This document shows positions 1-7,230 of a DNA stretch of 9,627 nucleotides, piece by piece. Made by a program: the position numbers and the translations under genes. Source of the stretch: an uncultured Oscillibacter sp. (GTDB lineage: Bacteria; Bacillota; Clostridia; Oscillospirales; Oscillospiraceae); contig CAOJHG010000046.1 in the NCBI GenBank assembly GCA_948435975.1, positions 1 through 9,627 of the forward strand. The letters are read 5' to 3'. Every line of letters begins with the position of its first letter. Positions within the stretch are counted from its first letter, which is position 1. A model generated the notes under the pieces. It was given only the letters and a program-made list of their open reading frames with translations, did not search any database and had not been told where the DNA came from.

Positions 1-1623
1 CTTGGCGTACCGGGCGGCATAGCCGGTTTTGATCTTGGGCTCCGGGCAGACCCACTTGGCTTTCCGGGCCTCCAGAACGGCGCTGTCCACCTCCAGGGTG
101 ATGGAGCAGCGGGGAATGTCAATGGAGATGGTGTCCCCCTCCTCCACCAGGGCAATGGGACCGCCCTGGGCCGCCTCGGGGCAGGCGTGGCCAATGGAGG
201 CGCCCCGGGTTGCGCCGGAGAAGCGCCCGTCGGTGATGAGGGCCACGCTCTCGCCCAGGCCCATGCCGCAGATGGCGGAGGTGGGATTCAGCATTTCCCG
301 CATACCGGGGCCGCCCTTGGGACCCTCGTAGCGGATGACCACCACGTCCCCGGCCACGATTTTCCCGGCGTAGATGGCCTCAATGGCGTCATCCTCGCAG
401 TCGAAAACACGGGCGGGCCCCTCGTGAACCATCATTTCCGGAGCCACAGCGGACTGCTTCACCACGCAGCCGTCGGGAGCCAGGTTGCCCTTCAGCACGG
501 CGATGCCCCCAGTCTTGGTAAAGGGGTTGTCCATAGGGCGGATGATTTCGGGGTCCCGGTTCACCGCGCCTGCCAGATTTTCCGCGATGGTTTTACCAGT
601 GCAGGTGATGCCGCTGGTGTCCAGAAGGCCAGCCTCCGCAAGCTGGGCCATGACCGCATAGACGCCGCCGGCCCGCTCCAGGTCCTCCATGTAGGTGCCG
701 CCAGCCGGGGCCAGGTGGCAGAGGTTGGGGGTTTTCTGGCTGATCTCGTTGGCCATGTCGAAATTCAGCTCGATGCCGCATTCGTGGGCAATGGCGGGGA
801 GATGGAGCATGGTGTTGGTGGAGCACCCCAGGGCCATATCCACAGTCTCAGCGTTATGGAAAGCGGCCTCCGTCATGATATCCCGGGGGCAGATGTTCTT
901 CGCCACCAGCTCCATAATCTGCATCCCGGCGTGCTTTGCCAGACGCAGGCGGGCGGACCAGACGGCAGGGATAGTGCCGTTTCCCCGGAGCGCCATGCCG
1001 ACAGCCTCAGTCAAGCAGTTCATAGAGTTGGCGGTATACATGCCGGAGCAGGAACCGCAGGTGGGGCAGGCGTTGTTCTCGTAATCCTCCAGGCCCTCGC
1101 CGTCCAGCTTCTTGGCGTAGTATGCGCCCACTGCTTCAAACATGTGGCTGAGGCAGGTGCGGCTTCCGTCTTGCAGAGTGCCCGCCAGCATGGGACCGCC
1201 GGAGACGAAGATGGTGGGAATATTCACCCGGGCGGCGGCCATCAGGAGGCCGGGAACGTTCTTATCACAGTTGGGGATCATCACCAGGCCGTCGAATTGA
1301 TGGGCCATGGCCATTGCCTCGGTAGAGTCGGCAATCAGGTCCCGGGTAACGAGGGAATACTTCATGCCAACGTGACCCATAGCGATACCGTCACACACGG
1401 CAATGGCGGGGAATTCCACCGGGGTGCCTCCGGCGGCGCGGACGCCAGCTTTGACGGCTTCGGCGATTTTATCCAAGTTCATATGGCCGGGGACGATTTC
1501 ATTATAGGAACACACCACGCCGATCAAGGGCCGTTCCAGCTCCTCCTTGGTATAGCCCAGAGCGTACAGCAGAGAACGGTTCGGCGCGGCGGGAACGCCT
1601 TTCTTGATTACGTCAGATCGCAT
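1..1623 (-). CDS. ilvD: Dihydroxy-acid dehydratase IlvD, C-terminal tail cut by the window edge
   Basis: IlvD dehydrates 2,3-dihydroxy-isovalerate and 2,3-dihydroxy-3-methylvalerate to the 2-keto acids that precede valine, leucine and isoleucine. The frame is open for 541 codons to the window edge; family members are about 550-560 residues, so only a short tail is missing. Visible family motifs are PNCDKNVPG (Cys119), [19 protein letters not shown] (from Cys186), [15 protein letters not shown], and near the end [17 protein letters not shown]. The Cys-containing TPCN-type site of [2Fe-2S] relatives reads EIVPGH here, as in the E. coli-type enzyme, so an oxygen-labile [4Fe-4S] cluster is inferred. 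The start is fixed by an AAAGGAGGTC ribosome site at 1631-1640, 7 bases before the ATG. It diverges from the regulator genes and looks monocistronic at its 5' side; no ilv neighbours are visible. Confidence 0.97.
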   Translation of the reverse strand, partial: MRSDVIKKGVPAAPNRSLLYALGYTKEELERPLIGVVCSYNEIVPGHMNLDKIAEAVKAGVRAAGGTPVEFPAIAVCDGIAMGHVGMKYSLVTRDLIADSTEAMAMAHQFDGLVMIPNCDKNVPGLLMAAARVNIPTIFVSGGPMLAGTLQDGSRTCLSHMFEAVGAYYAKKLDGEGLEDYENNACPTCGSCSGMYTANSMNCLTEAVGMALRGNGTIPAVWSARLRLAKHAGMQIMELVAKNICPRDIMTEAAFHNAETVDMALGCSTNTMLHLPAIAHECGIELNFDMANEISQKTPNLCHLAPAGGTYMEDLERAGGVYAVMAQLAEAGLLDTSGITCTGKTIAENLAGAVNRDPEIIRPMDNPFTKTGGIAVLKGNLAPDGCVVKQSAVAPEMMVHEGPARVFDCEDDAIEAIYAGKIVAGDVVVIRYEGPKGGPGMREMLNPTSAICGMGLGESVALITDGRFSGATRGASIGHACPEAAQGGPIALVEEGDTISIDIPRCSITLEVDSAVLEARKAKWVCPEPKIKTGYAARYAK

Positions 1624-1660
1624 GGGAAATGACCTCCTTTTTCTTGTTAAAGCACATTCT

Positions 1661-1689
1661 ATAGTAAACGCTTCAACTCCGCGTGTCAA
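1661..1689 (-). promoter_or_regulatory. Sigma-A promoter of ilvD
   Basis: Read on the minus strand, TTGACA (1684-1689) is separated by exactly 17 bases from TACTAT (1661-1666). Transcription should begin near 1654, giving a leader of about 30 bases. That leader is too short for a T-box or peptide attenuator, so any control should act at initiation. A loose 11-of-15 match to the CodY box lies just upstream at 1704-1718 (reported as a finding). Confidence 0.8.
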
Positions 1690-1767
1690 GTTCTTCATTC
1701 CTGCATATACAGAGAATTTCCCCTTGATTTACCGCGTCTCTTTGCCATCCTGCCGCCTGTTCCGCGG

Positions 1768-1796
1768 TTGAAATCCGCTTTCCAAACTGCTATAAT
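1768..1796 (+). promoter_or_regulatory. Extended -10 sigma-A promoter of the two rpiR-type genes
   Basis: TTGAAA (1768-1773), a 17-base spacer, then a perfect TATAAT (1791-1796) preceded by TG at 1788-1789, forming an extended -10. The start should lie near 1803, giving a leader of about 35 bases before the GTG at 1838. The -35 overlaps the dyad at 1769-1784, which suggests autoregulation. Confidence 0.85.
1769..1784. promoter_or_regulatory. Candidate operator dyad over the rpiR promoter
   Basis: TGAAATCCGCTTTCCA is an imperfect 16-bp dyad with outer arms TGNAA and TTNCA. It overlaps the -35 box and runs into the spacer, a typical repressor position. A dyad of the same length, with the same outer bases and the same mismatched third position, overlaps the -35 of the glvA promoter at 7054-7069. 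RpiR-family regulators such as HexR bind TG...CA dyads of similar size. The match is by eye and the role is inferred. Confidence 0.35.
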
Positions 1797-1837
1797 CCTC
1801 TTAGCTTCGCAAAATTTTCTTTCGGGAGGCGCCGCCT

Positions 1838-2659
1838 GTGATTACGCTCCATCTGAACGACCAAATCATCAAGAGTCTCAGCCGTCCCGAGCTGCAAATC
1901 CTTCAATACGCCTACGAGAACACCGAAACGGTCCTGGACATGAGTATCCAGCAGCTCTCTTCCCAGGTTGCCTACTCTCCCGCCACCGTCCTGCGCTTCT
2001 GCAAAAAATTGGGCTACTCCGGTTTCGCGGAATTCAAGTACGCGCTTCGAGCCGAGCTGCGGGAAAAGGGCAGAAACGTCTCCACGCAGAGCAGCCAGAC
2101 CTTCACCACCGGCATGATGATCGACACTCTCAGTTCCAACATCCAAGCCACCTCCACCCTCATCCGCGAGGAACAGCTCAACCAGGCTTTCCACTACCTG
2201 GACAGCGGCTGTCCAATCTATCTCTGGCGTCCAGGCGGCCTTACCGCTGTCGTGGTGGAGTATTTTGAAAAGCTGCTCCTCTCCATCGGACGGCAGGAGG
2301 TCTACATGATTGAGTCCGAGAAAATGTGCGAACACATCCTGCGAAGCCGTCCTCAGAAATGCCTGCTCATCCTCATCAGCACCTCCGGCAAATTCGCCCC
2401 CACCATCCGCCTTGGAAAAATCGCTCAGGTCAACAGCATCCCGATTCTCTCCATCACCCCCTATGCCAACAACGAGGTAGCGGCCTTGGCTGACGTCAAC
2501 TTCCGCTTTTTCACCGACCAGCGGGAAAACCTGGGGGCGGAATTCACCTCCCGCCTGCCCATCTTCTTTGTCATCAATACCATCGTTCAATGCTATCTCC
2601 GCTACTGTCAGACAGAGAGCCGCATTGAGAAAGGAGGCGGCCATGATCCCGCTCTTTGA
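1838..2659 (+). CDS. RpiR-family transcriptional regulator, first of a tandem pair
   Basis: A 273-residue RpiR/MurR-family regulator: an N-terminal helix-turn-helix domain of the HTH_6 type (about residues 1-77, core LSSQVAYSPATVLRFCKKLG) followed by a SIS phosphosugar-binding domain (about 117-255). The usual glycine-rich first loop of the SIS domain reads LYLWRPGGLT-like sequence here (YLWRPGGLT, 128-136), while the second loop keeps an S-T-S-G element (181-184). It starts with GTG, chosen because GGGAGG at 1824-1829 lies 8 bases upstream and the full HTH domain follows. The last 17 bases overlap the second regulator. By analogy with B. subtilis GlvR, an RpiR-type activator of the maltose operon, it probably controls the converging alpha-glucoside genes. 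Family assignment is firm; the ligand and the sign of regulation are inferred. Confidence 0.9.
   Translation: MITLHLNDQIIKSLSRPELQILQYAYENTETVLDMSIQQLSSQVAYSPATVLRFCKKLGYSGFAEFKYALRAELREKGRNVSTQSSQTFTTGMMIDTLSSNIQATSTLIREEQLNQAFHYLDSGCPIYLWRPGGLTAVVVEYFEKLLLSIGRQEVYMIESEKMCEHILRSRPQKCLLILISTSGKFAPTIRLGKIAQVNSIPILSITPYANNEVAALADVNFRFFTDQRENLGAEFTSRLPIFFVINTIVQCYLRYCQTESRIEKGGGHDPAL
2630..2637 (+). promoter_or_regulatory. Ribosome site that sets the start of the second regulator
   Basis: AAAGGAGG lies 5 bases before the ATG at 2643 and inside the end of the first regulator. It argues for the ATG at 2643 over an in-frame ATG at 2568, and for translational coupling of the pair. Confidence 0.85.
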
Positions 2660-3395
2660 AAAAGCCCGCGCCCTCCCGTTGACGGAGACTGAGACCGCCA
2701 TCCTTGCTTATTTCGAGGCCAACGCTTCCTCCATCATCCATAAGAACCTTCAGGACCTCTGCGCCCAGCTCTATACCTCCAACGCCACCATTGTCCGTTT
2801 CTGCCAGAAGCTGGGACTCAGCGGCTACAACGATTTCAAATACCAGCTCCGCAGGGAACTCCGCCAAAGCGCCGCTCCCGCTTTCTATTCCGACGAGTAC
2901 ATCAGCCGCGAAATGGCCCGGTTCAAGGACACCATTGCCGCCCTGGACATCCGCCAACTGGAGGAGATTACAGAGCTTCTGACATCCGGCAGGCCCCTCT
3001 ATATCTACGGCACCAATCTCAGCGCACTCCCTGCCCGGTATCTGCAAATCGTCCTGAACGCACTGGACTATCCTTCCATTCTGATTGAGTGGAAGAACCT
3101 CCTGAACGGGCTGATCCACAACATGCACGACGACGCCATCCTCCTTCTCATCAGCGCCAAGGGTCAAGCCGGAAATTATCTTCTTCCGTTCCAAACAGCC
3201 AGGGAGCGGGGCCTCACCACCATCCTCCTCACCTGCGAACGGACCTCCCCGCTGATTCCCTACAGCACCATCACCGTCTGCACCAACGACGCCAGCGAGG
3301 AATTTCACCACACCGACGTCAACCCCCGCCTGGGCTTTTTCACCGTTATTCAAATCATCATCGAATTGACCGCCCGAAAAAAGAGGGACCTATAA
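2643..3395 (+). CDS. RpiR-family transcriptional regulator, second of a tandem pair
   Basis: A 250-residue paralogue of the preceding gene. The helix-turn-helix core LCAQLYTSNATIVRFCQKLG (39-58) closely follows its neighbour, including the shared RFC-KKL/QKLG stretch and the FKY-LR-ELR helix after it. The SIS domain spans about 113-240. Both sugar-phosphate loops are altered: the first reads YIYGTNLSAL (120-129) and the second ISAKGQAGNY (170-179), where a typical RpiR protein has S-x-S-G-x-T. It may bind a different ligand, none, or act as a heterodimer partner. The start is set by the ribosome site at 2630-2637; it overlaps the upstream gene by 17 bases, so both are made from one transcript. 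The terminator follows directly. Confidence 0.9.
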   Translation: MIPLFEKARALPLTETETAILAYFEANASSIIHKNLQDLCAQLYTSNATIVRFCQKLGLSGYNDFKYQLRRELRQSAAPAFYSDEYISREMARFKDTIAALDIRQLEEITELLTSGRPLYIYGTNLSALPARYLQIVLNALDYPSILIEWKNLLNGLIHNMHDDAILLLISAKGQAGNYLLPFQTARERGLTTILLTCERTSPLIPYSTITVCTNDASEEFHHTDVNPRLGFFTVIQIIIELTARKKRDL

Positions 3396-3398
3396 AGC

Positions 3399-3439
3399 GA
3401 AAGCGGACTCCCCAAGCCGAGGAGCCCGCTTTCATTTTT
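3399..3439 (+). terminator. Rho-independent terminator of the regulator pair
   Basis: GAAAGCGG-A-CTCC (3399-3411) pairs with GGAG-C-CCGCTTTC (3421-3433): 12 base pairs around one A/C mismatch, with a 9-base loop, followed by ATTTTT. It starts 3 bases after the stop codon. On the minus strand the hairpin is followed only by GCTTTATA, so it may stop the converging PTS transcript less well. No other terminator is visible in the 77-bp convergent gap. Confidence 0.8.
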
Positions 3440-3472
3440 ACTTCAGGCGTCAGATCACGCGCTGCTTGCAGG

Positions 3473-5542
3473 TCAGCCCAGCTTCGCAACTGTGGTCCTG
3501 CCAGCCTGCGCGGTGATTCCGGTGACATACTCCGCAGGCAGCTCCTCGTCGCCTTCCAGAACAATCATCATCACATCCGAGCACAGGCCCTTGGACTCAA
3601 TGAGCGTTCTGGAGAATTTGAGGATAGGCTCTCCGGCCTTCACTTTGTCGCCCTCCTTCTTCAGAAGCGTGAAGCCCTGGCCGTTCATGCCCACGGTGTC
3701 TACGCCGACATGAATCAACAGCTCTACGCCGGTAACGCTGTCCAGGCCGACGGCGTGCTTATTGTCCTCAGAGGCATGGGTAATGGTGCCGTCACAGGGT
3801 GCAACGATAACATCCTCCGTGGGCTGAATCACTACGCCGTCTCCCAGAATGCCGTTGGCAAAGTTCTCGTCCTTGGCTTCGCTCATAGGCAGGACCCTGC
3901 CGCCCACAGGAGCTGTCAACTGGGTCTTCTGAATCTTGGCGGACCTTGCGGCAGGAGCGGATTCCTCCAGGGCCGAGCCTTTCGTGGAAGCCAGGAACGC
4001 CTCCATAGCGCCCTTGCCCGCTTTCAGACACTCCCGCACGTTAGGGGCAATGCTTTCCACCTTGGGGCCGTAGACCACCTGGATATGCTTTTCGCTGGGC
4101 CGGATAAAGCCGTTGGAGCCGGTCTTCTTCAGGATGTCCTCCCGAACCAAAGAGGGGTCTGCCAGGTCTACGCGGAGGCGGGTCAGGCAGTTGTTGACCT
4201 CTATGATGTTGTCAATGCCGCCCAAACCCTCAATGATGCGGTAGGCTTTCATTTTCTGCTGCTGGTCCATGTTCAGCGTAGAGGCATCTTCATCACTGTC
4301 GTCCTCAGCCACCTCAATGGAGAGGTTTTTCTTGGTCAGATACCATTTGAATACATTATAGTAGATGATGGCGAAGGGAATGCCCACAATGATGACCCAA
4401 TACCAGTGGGAGCCGGGCTGGAAAACGCCCCAGATGCAATAGTCGATAAGGCCGCCGCCGGTGTTGCCGATAATGACGTTCAGCGCCGCCATGGAAGCGA
4501 AGGAGATACCGCCCATCACTGCGTGGAACACGAAGAGCTGAGGCGCCACGAACATGAACGCGAACTCCAGGGGCTCGGTGATGCCGGAGACTACGCTGGC
4601 AGCGACGCCGGCAATCATCAGGGCTTTGACCTTGGGCTTTTTCTCCTCGGGTGAGGTGCGGTAGATGGCCAGCGCCGCCGCAGGAAGGCCGAACATCATC
4701 ATTGGCATCTTGCCTTGACCCAGGAAGACGGTGAAGGGAGCCAGCTCAGACAGGTCCACCTGGTCCACAAATTGAAGGAAGATGTTCAGACAGCCCTCCA
4801 CGCCTTGGAACACGCCGCCGATAGCCGTGGTGCGGAAGATGCCGTTGAGGACGTGATGGAGGCCGGTGGGAATCAGCAGGCGCTCCAGGAAGCCGTAGCC
4901 GAATACGCCAGCAACGCCGGCCGCAGAGATTGCCCCGCCCAGGCCGTTGATTGCGACAGAGATGGGTTCCCAGATGAAGGGCGCGATCAGTCCCACCACC
5001 GTAGAGGCCAGCAGCACCGCCAGAGCTACGAAACGCTTGCCGCCGTAAAAGGAGATAGCGACAGGGAAGGTGATTTTATGGTATTTGGTATGTAAGTGGG
5101 CCGTCAGCAGGCCGATGACGATGCCAGCTACCGCACCCATGTCCAGCGTCTCCACGCCCAGGATGCTGGAGATTTTCAAGGCGCTGAAATCCATGAATCC
5201 AGCGTTGATGACCGCGGCGGAGGCCACCAGGAAGGTATAGTAACCGATGAAGCCTGCGAAGGCCGCGATTTCCTTTTCCTCTTTTACCATGCCAAATGCG
5301 ATGGAGATGGCAAACAGGACGGGAATCAGGGTGAAGACGACGTTGGAAACCTTGTTGATAGTGGAAATAATGAAGTATACATAGGTCTGGGACAGGAAGG
5401 GGAGGGCGGCCTGGACCTGCGCCTTCATCAGCGCCGAGGAGAGCCCCAGGAAGATACCACAGGCCGCGAGTGCGGCAATGGGCATCAGGAGGCTGCGTCC
5501 CAGGGCGGAGAAAAAGTCCATAATCTGATTCTTTTTAGACAT
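3473..5542 (-). CDS. PTS alpha-glucoside-type transporter, EIICBA fusion
   Basis: A 689-residue membrane permease of the glucose-glucoside PTS family that would import and phosphorylate an alpha-glucoside. Domains in order: EIIC (about 1-405), many hydrophobic segments, RLLIPTGLHHVLN at 221-233 and the family signature GITEPLEF at 320-327; an acidic linker EDDSDEDAS; EIIB (about 428-505), phosphocysteine Cys452 in NNCLTRLR; EIIA of the glucose type (about 540-685), His611 in LLIHVGVDTV as the phosphohistidine and His596 in NKHAVG as its partner. All phosphotransfer residues are present. B. subtilis MalP lacks the EIIA part, so this version takes phosphate directly from HPr. The start at 5542 has GGAGAG 5 bases upstream; an in-frame ATG at 5566 has none. 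It follows the GH4 gene by 101 bases in one operon. Substrate is inferred from that neighbour; maltose is likeliest, trehalose or glucose less so. Confidence 0.92.
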   Translation of the reverse strand: MSKKNQIMDFFSALGRSLLMPIAALAACGIFLGLSSALMKAQVQAALPFLSQTYVYFIISTINKVSNVVFTLIPVLFAISIAFGMVKEEKEIAAFAGFIGYYTFLVASAAVINAGFMDFSALKISSILGVETLDMGAVAGIVIGLLTAHLHTKYHKITFPVAISFYGGKRFVALAVLLASTVVGLIAPFIWEPISVAINGLGGAISAAGVAGVFGYGFLERLLIPTGLHHVLNGIFRTTAIGGVFQGVEGCLNIFLQFVDQVDLSELAPFTVFLGQGKMPMMMFGLPAAALAIYRTSPEEKKPKVKALMIAGVAASVVSGITEPLEFAFMFVAPQLFVFHAVMGGISFASMAALNVIIGNTGGGLIDYCIWGVFQPGSHWYWVIIVGIPFAIIYYNVFKWYLTKKNLSIEVAEDDSDEDASTLNMDQQQKMKAYRIIEGLGGIDNIIEVNNCLTRLRVDLADPSLVREDILKKTGSNGFIRPSEKHIQVVYGPKVESIAPNVRECLKAGKGAMEAFLASTKGSALEESAPAARSAKIQKTQLTAPVGGRVLPMSEAKDENFANGILGDGVVIQPTEDVIVAPCDGTITHASEDNKHAVGLDSVTGVELLIHVGVDTVGMNGQGFTLLKKEGDKVKAGEPILKFSRTLIESKGLCSDVMMIVLEGDEELPAEYVTGITAQAGRTTVAKLG

Positions 5543-5547
5543 TGTGA

Positions 5548-5553
5548 CTCTCC
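5548..5553 (-). promoter_or_regulatory. Ribosome site that sets the PTS transporter start
   Basis: GGAGAG on the minus strand ends 5 bases before the ATG at 5542-5540. The in-frame ATG 24 bases further upstream is preceded by no purine-rich site, so the shorter protein is preferred. Confidence 0.75.
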
Positions 5554-5643
5554 ATTCTATTCTCATATACAGGTTTTCTCGTACAGCCAGGGAGAGACCG
5601 CTCCCCAGGGCTCACGGGGCAGCGCGGCCTTGGAAAACAGTGC

Positions 5644-6969
5644 TCAGCGCAGCTCAGGCCACATGCCCTTATTGGCCTCGATCAAGGCGTCCAGAACCTT
5701 CCGGGCCTTCTTCGCGTCGCCTACCAGACGGTTCAGGGTGAATGCCTGGAGCGCCTTCTCGTAGGAGTTCTCGAAGTAGGCGTCCACCAGCAGCTTTTCG
5801 CAGGAAACCTGGTTCACCAGCAGGCCCAGGTAGAACTGGGGGATGTTGCCTACACCCAGGGGGCGGGGACCGTTGGCGCCCAGCTCGCAGGCCACTTCCA
5901 CCATGGCGTCGTCCTGCATGTTGGCGATGGCGCCGTTATTCTCCACGATCATGATGTGTCTGTCGTTTTTGTTATAGGCGATGGACTCGGCAACCTTAAT
6001 CATCATTTCGGCATGGGCGTCGGAGATGGCGTCAAAGCGGTCTCCCAGGGTCCCGGCGGCAATGACCTCGGCGCACTCGGCGAATACGCGCTTCTCACGA
6101 CCGGCCTTGACCTCGTCGGCGCGGGTGAAATCAGGATTCAGGTGGGCGGCCTTGTATTCAGGATAGAGGTAGTATTGGTCATAGGTGTTGGGCAGATAGT
6201 CGGGGAAATCGTCCATGATGGTCTGCACCATGCCATAGGTATCCAGCCAGGACTGGTCGCGCTGCTCGGCGTCCTGGGGAAGAAAGCCGTTCTCCTTTAC
6301 GCGCCTGCGGATTTCGGGCATCAGGTCCTCGCCGGTCTTGATGTTGTACATATGGGTGAACCAGCCGTAGTGATTCAGGCCGAAATAGACGGGGTCCAGG
6401 TCCTCCCAGTCACAGCCCAGAAGACGAGAGCAGGAGCGCACGACGTTTTCAGGCTGATCGCAGATATTGAGGAGCCGTGTATCTCCCGGGAACTCCCGGC
6501 GGAGGGCCTCGGCCACAATGGCGGCGGGGTTGGAGTAGTTGAGAATCCAGGCGTCAGGAGCCAGGTTTCGGATGTCGTGGACGGCCTTAATCATATCCAC
6601 GCAGGAGCGGAGGCCGTAGGACATGCCGCCCGCGCCGCAGGTCTCCTGACCGATCATGCCCATGCTCAGGGGGATGTGCTCGTCCTTGGCCCGCATGTCC
6701 AGACCTCCGGCGCGCATCTGCATGAAGACGAAGTCCATGCCGGTGTAGGCCGCCTTAATATCGGTGGTGTAGGAGAAATCCAGTTCAGGAAAGCGCTCTT
6801 TGAACAGGATTTCGCCATACTTGCCGATGGGCTCCTGACGCTGGGGGTCAATGTCGAAGAGGACCAATTTCTTCAGGGGGAATTCCTCCCGCAGACGGAC
6901 GAAGGATTTCAGAAAGCCCAGGGTGAAGGTGCTGCCGCCGCCGACGATACATACGTTGAACTCTTTCAT
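5644..6969 (-). CDS. glvA: GH4 family 6-phospho-alpha-glucosidase (MalA/GlvA type)
   Basis: A cytoplasmic NAD+- and Mn2+-dependent glycosidase that splits maltose 6-phosphate and related phospho-alpha-glucosides after PTS uptake, by oxidation at C3 and elimination. It is 441 residues long, the size of B. subtilis GlvA/MalA and Fusobacterium MalH. The NAD-binding loop is VCIVGGGSTFTLG (6-18). The metal and catalytic set of GlvA (Cys171, Asp172, His202, Tyr265) is matched by Cys170-Asp171 in NICDQPE, His200 in FGLNHYGW and Tyr263 in LPNTYDQYYLYP. Cys170 with the adjacent Asp is typical of the phospho-alpha-glucosidase branch rather than of alpha-galactosidases. The start at 6969 is preferred to an ATG at 7011: it begins right before the Rossmann strand and has AGGAGAAAGGG upstream. 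First gene of the unit, followed by the transporter. Confidence 0.94.
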   Translation of the reverse strand: MKEFNVCIVGGGSTFTLGFLKSFVRLREEFPLKKLVLFDIDPQRQEPIGKYGEILFKERFPELDFSYTTDIKAAYTGMDFVFMQMRAGGLDMRAKDEHIPLSMGMIGQETCGAGGMSYGLRSCVDMIKAVHDIRNLAPDAWILNYSNPAAIVAEALRREFPGDTRLLNICDQPENVVRSCSRLLGCDWEDLDPVYFGLNHYGWFTHMYNIKTGEDLMPEIRRRVKENGFLPQDAEQRDQSWLDTYGMVQTIMDDFPDYLPNTYDQYYLYPEYKAAHLNPDFTRADEVKAGREKRVFAECAEVIAAGTLGDRFDAISDAHAEMMIKVAESIAYNKNDRHIMIVENNGAIANMQDDAMVEVACELGANGPRPLGVGNIPQFYLGLLVNQVSCEKLLVDAYFENSYEKALQAFTLNRLVGDAKKARKVLDALIEANKGMWPELR

Positions 6970-6976
6970 GATGTTT

Positions 6977-6987
6977 CCCTTTCTCCT
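6977..6987 (-). promoter_or_regulatory. Ribosome site that sets the glvA start
   Basis: AGGAGAAAGGG read on the minus strand ends 7 bases before the ATG at 6969-6967. The upstream in-frame ATG at 7011 lies only about a dozen bases from the predicted transcription start and has no ribosome site. Confidence 0.65.
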
Positions 6988-7030
6988 CACATTTGGTTTT
7001 AATTTCCACATAGCTTCGTGGGATGGTCAC

Positions 7031-7059
7031 AGTATAGCGGGAAGAATTGGATATGTAAA
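7031..7059 (-). promoter_or_regulatory. Sigma-A promoter of the glvA-PTS operon
   Basis: On the minus strand TTTACA (7054-7059) is 17 bases from TATACT (7031-7036); each hexamer matches consensus at five of six positions. Transcription should start near 7024, leaving a leader of about 55 bases. The -35 forms one arm of the dyad at 7054-7069. Confidence 0.8.
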
Positions 7060-7069
7060 TATTTTTTCA
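7054..7069. promoter_or_regulatory. Candidate operator dyad over the glvA promoter
   Basis: On the minus strand TGAAAAAATATTTACA is an imperfect 16-bp dyad with arms TGNAA and TTNCA. With the preceding T it agrees with the rpiR-promoter element (1768-1784) at 11 of 17 positions, in the pattern TTGAAA-N5-TTT-N-CA. It covers the -35 and extends upstream, a position suited to either repression or activation. The AT-rich setting raises the chance of coincidence. Confidence 0.35.
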
Positions 7070-7230
7070 AAAGTCTGGATTTGATTCCGTATTTTAGAAT
7101 TTATAACTCTCATAGTAATTTTTTACTTTTTCCACAATTTATTATAAAAATCTGCATATATTGATGAAATTGACAGATAATAACTGAATACAAATTGAAA
7201 AAATAACATTTCATAAAATAGGCGGCCGTG
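7060..7230. other. AT-rich gene-free stretch upstream of the glvA operon
   Basis: This stretch is far richer in A and T than anything else in the window and has no good gene. It contains the inverted copies of TTGAAAAAATA at 7060-7070 and 7195-7205, and a TATAAT on the minus strand (7141-7146) whose possible -35 is poor. Such DNA could be an upstream activation or looping region, a curved or H-NS-like-protein-bound segment, or a transferred piece. The sequence alone does not decide. Confidence 0.5.

Noticed and set aside
187..1632. A 481-codon open frame on the plus strand opposite ilvD.
   Set aside because: It is the antisense shadow of a clear IlvD reading with conserved cysteine motifs; its composition (many His, Gly, Val) is typical of an antisense frame in GC-rich DNA.
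1624..1660. T-box or leader-peptide attenuator for ilvD.
   Set aside because: The predicted leader is about 30 bases, with no T-box sequence, terminator or regulatory-codon run.
1790..3353. Minus-strand open frames of about 300 and 260 codons opposite the two regulators.
   Set aside because: The plus-strand frames carry recognisable helix-turn-helix and SIS domains with good ribosome sites; the opposite frames show no motif.
3089..4654. A 521-codon plus-strand open frame running from the second regulator across the transporter gene.
   Set aside because: It conflicts with two well-supported genes, has no ribosome site or domain, and reads as antisense of the EIIB and EIIA domains.
5567..5643. 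Search for an internal promoter or attenuator between glvA and the transporter.
   Set aside because: No acceptable -35/-10 pair on the minus strand and only short stems such as GGGAG/CTCCC; treated as an ordinary intra-operon spacer.
7114..7133. AGTAA-TTTT-TTACT followed by T residues, considered as a terminator.
   Set aside because: The stem is five weak pairs within an AT-rich region; stability would be very low.
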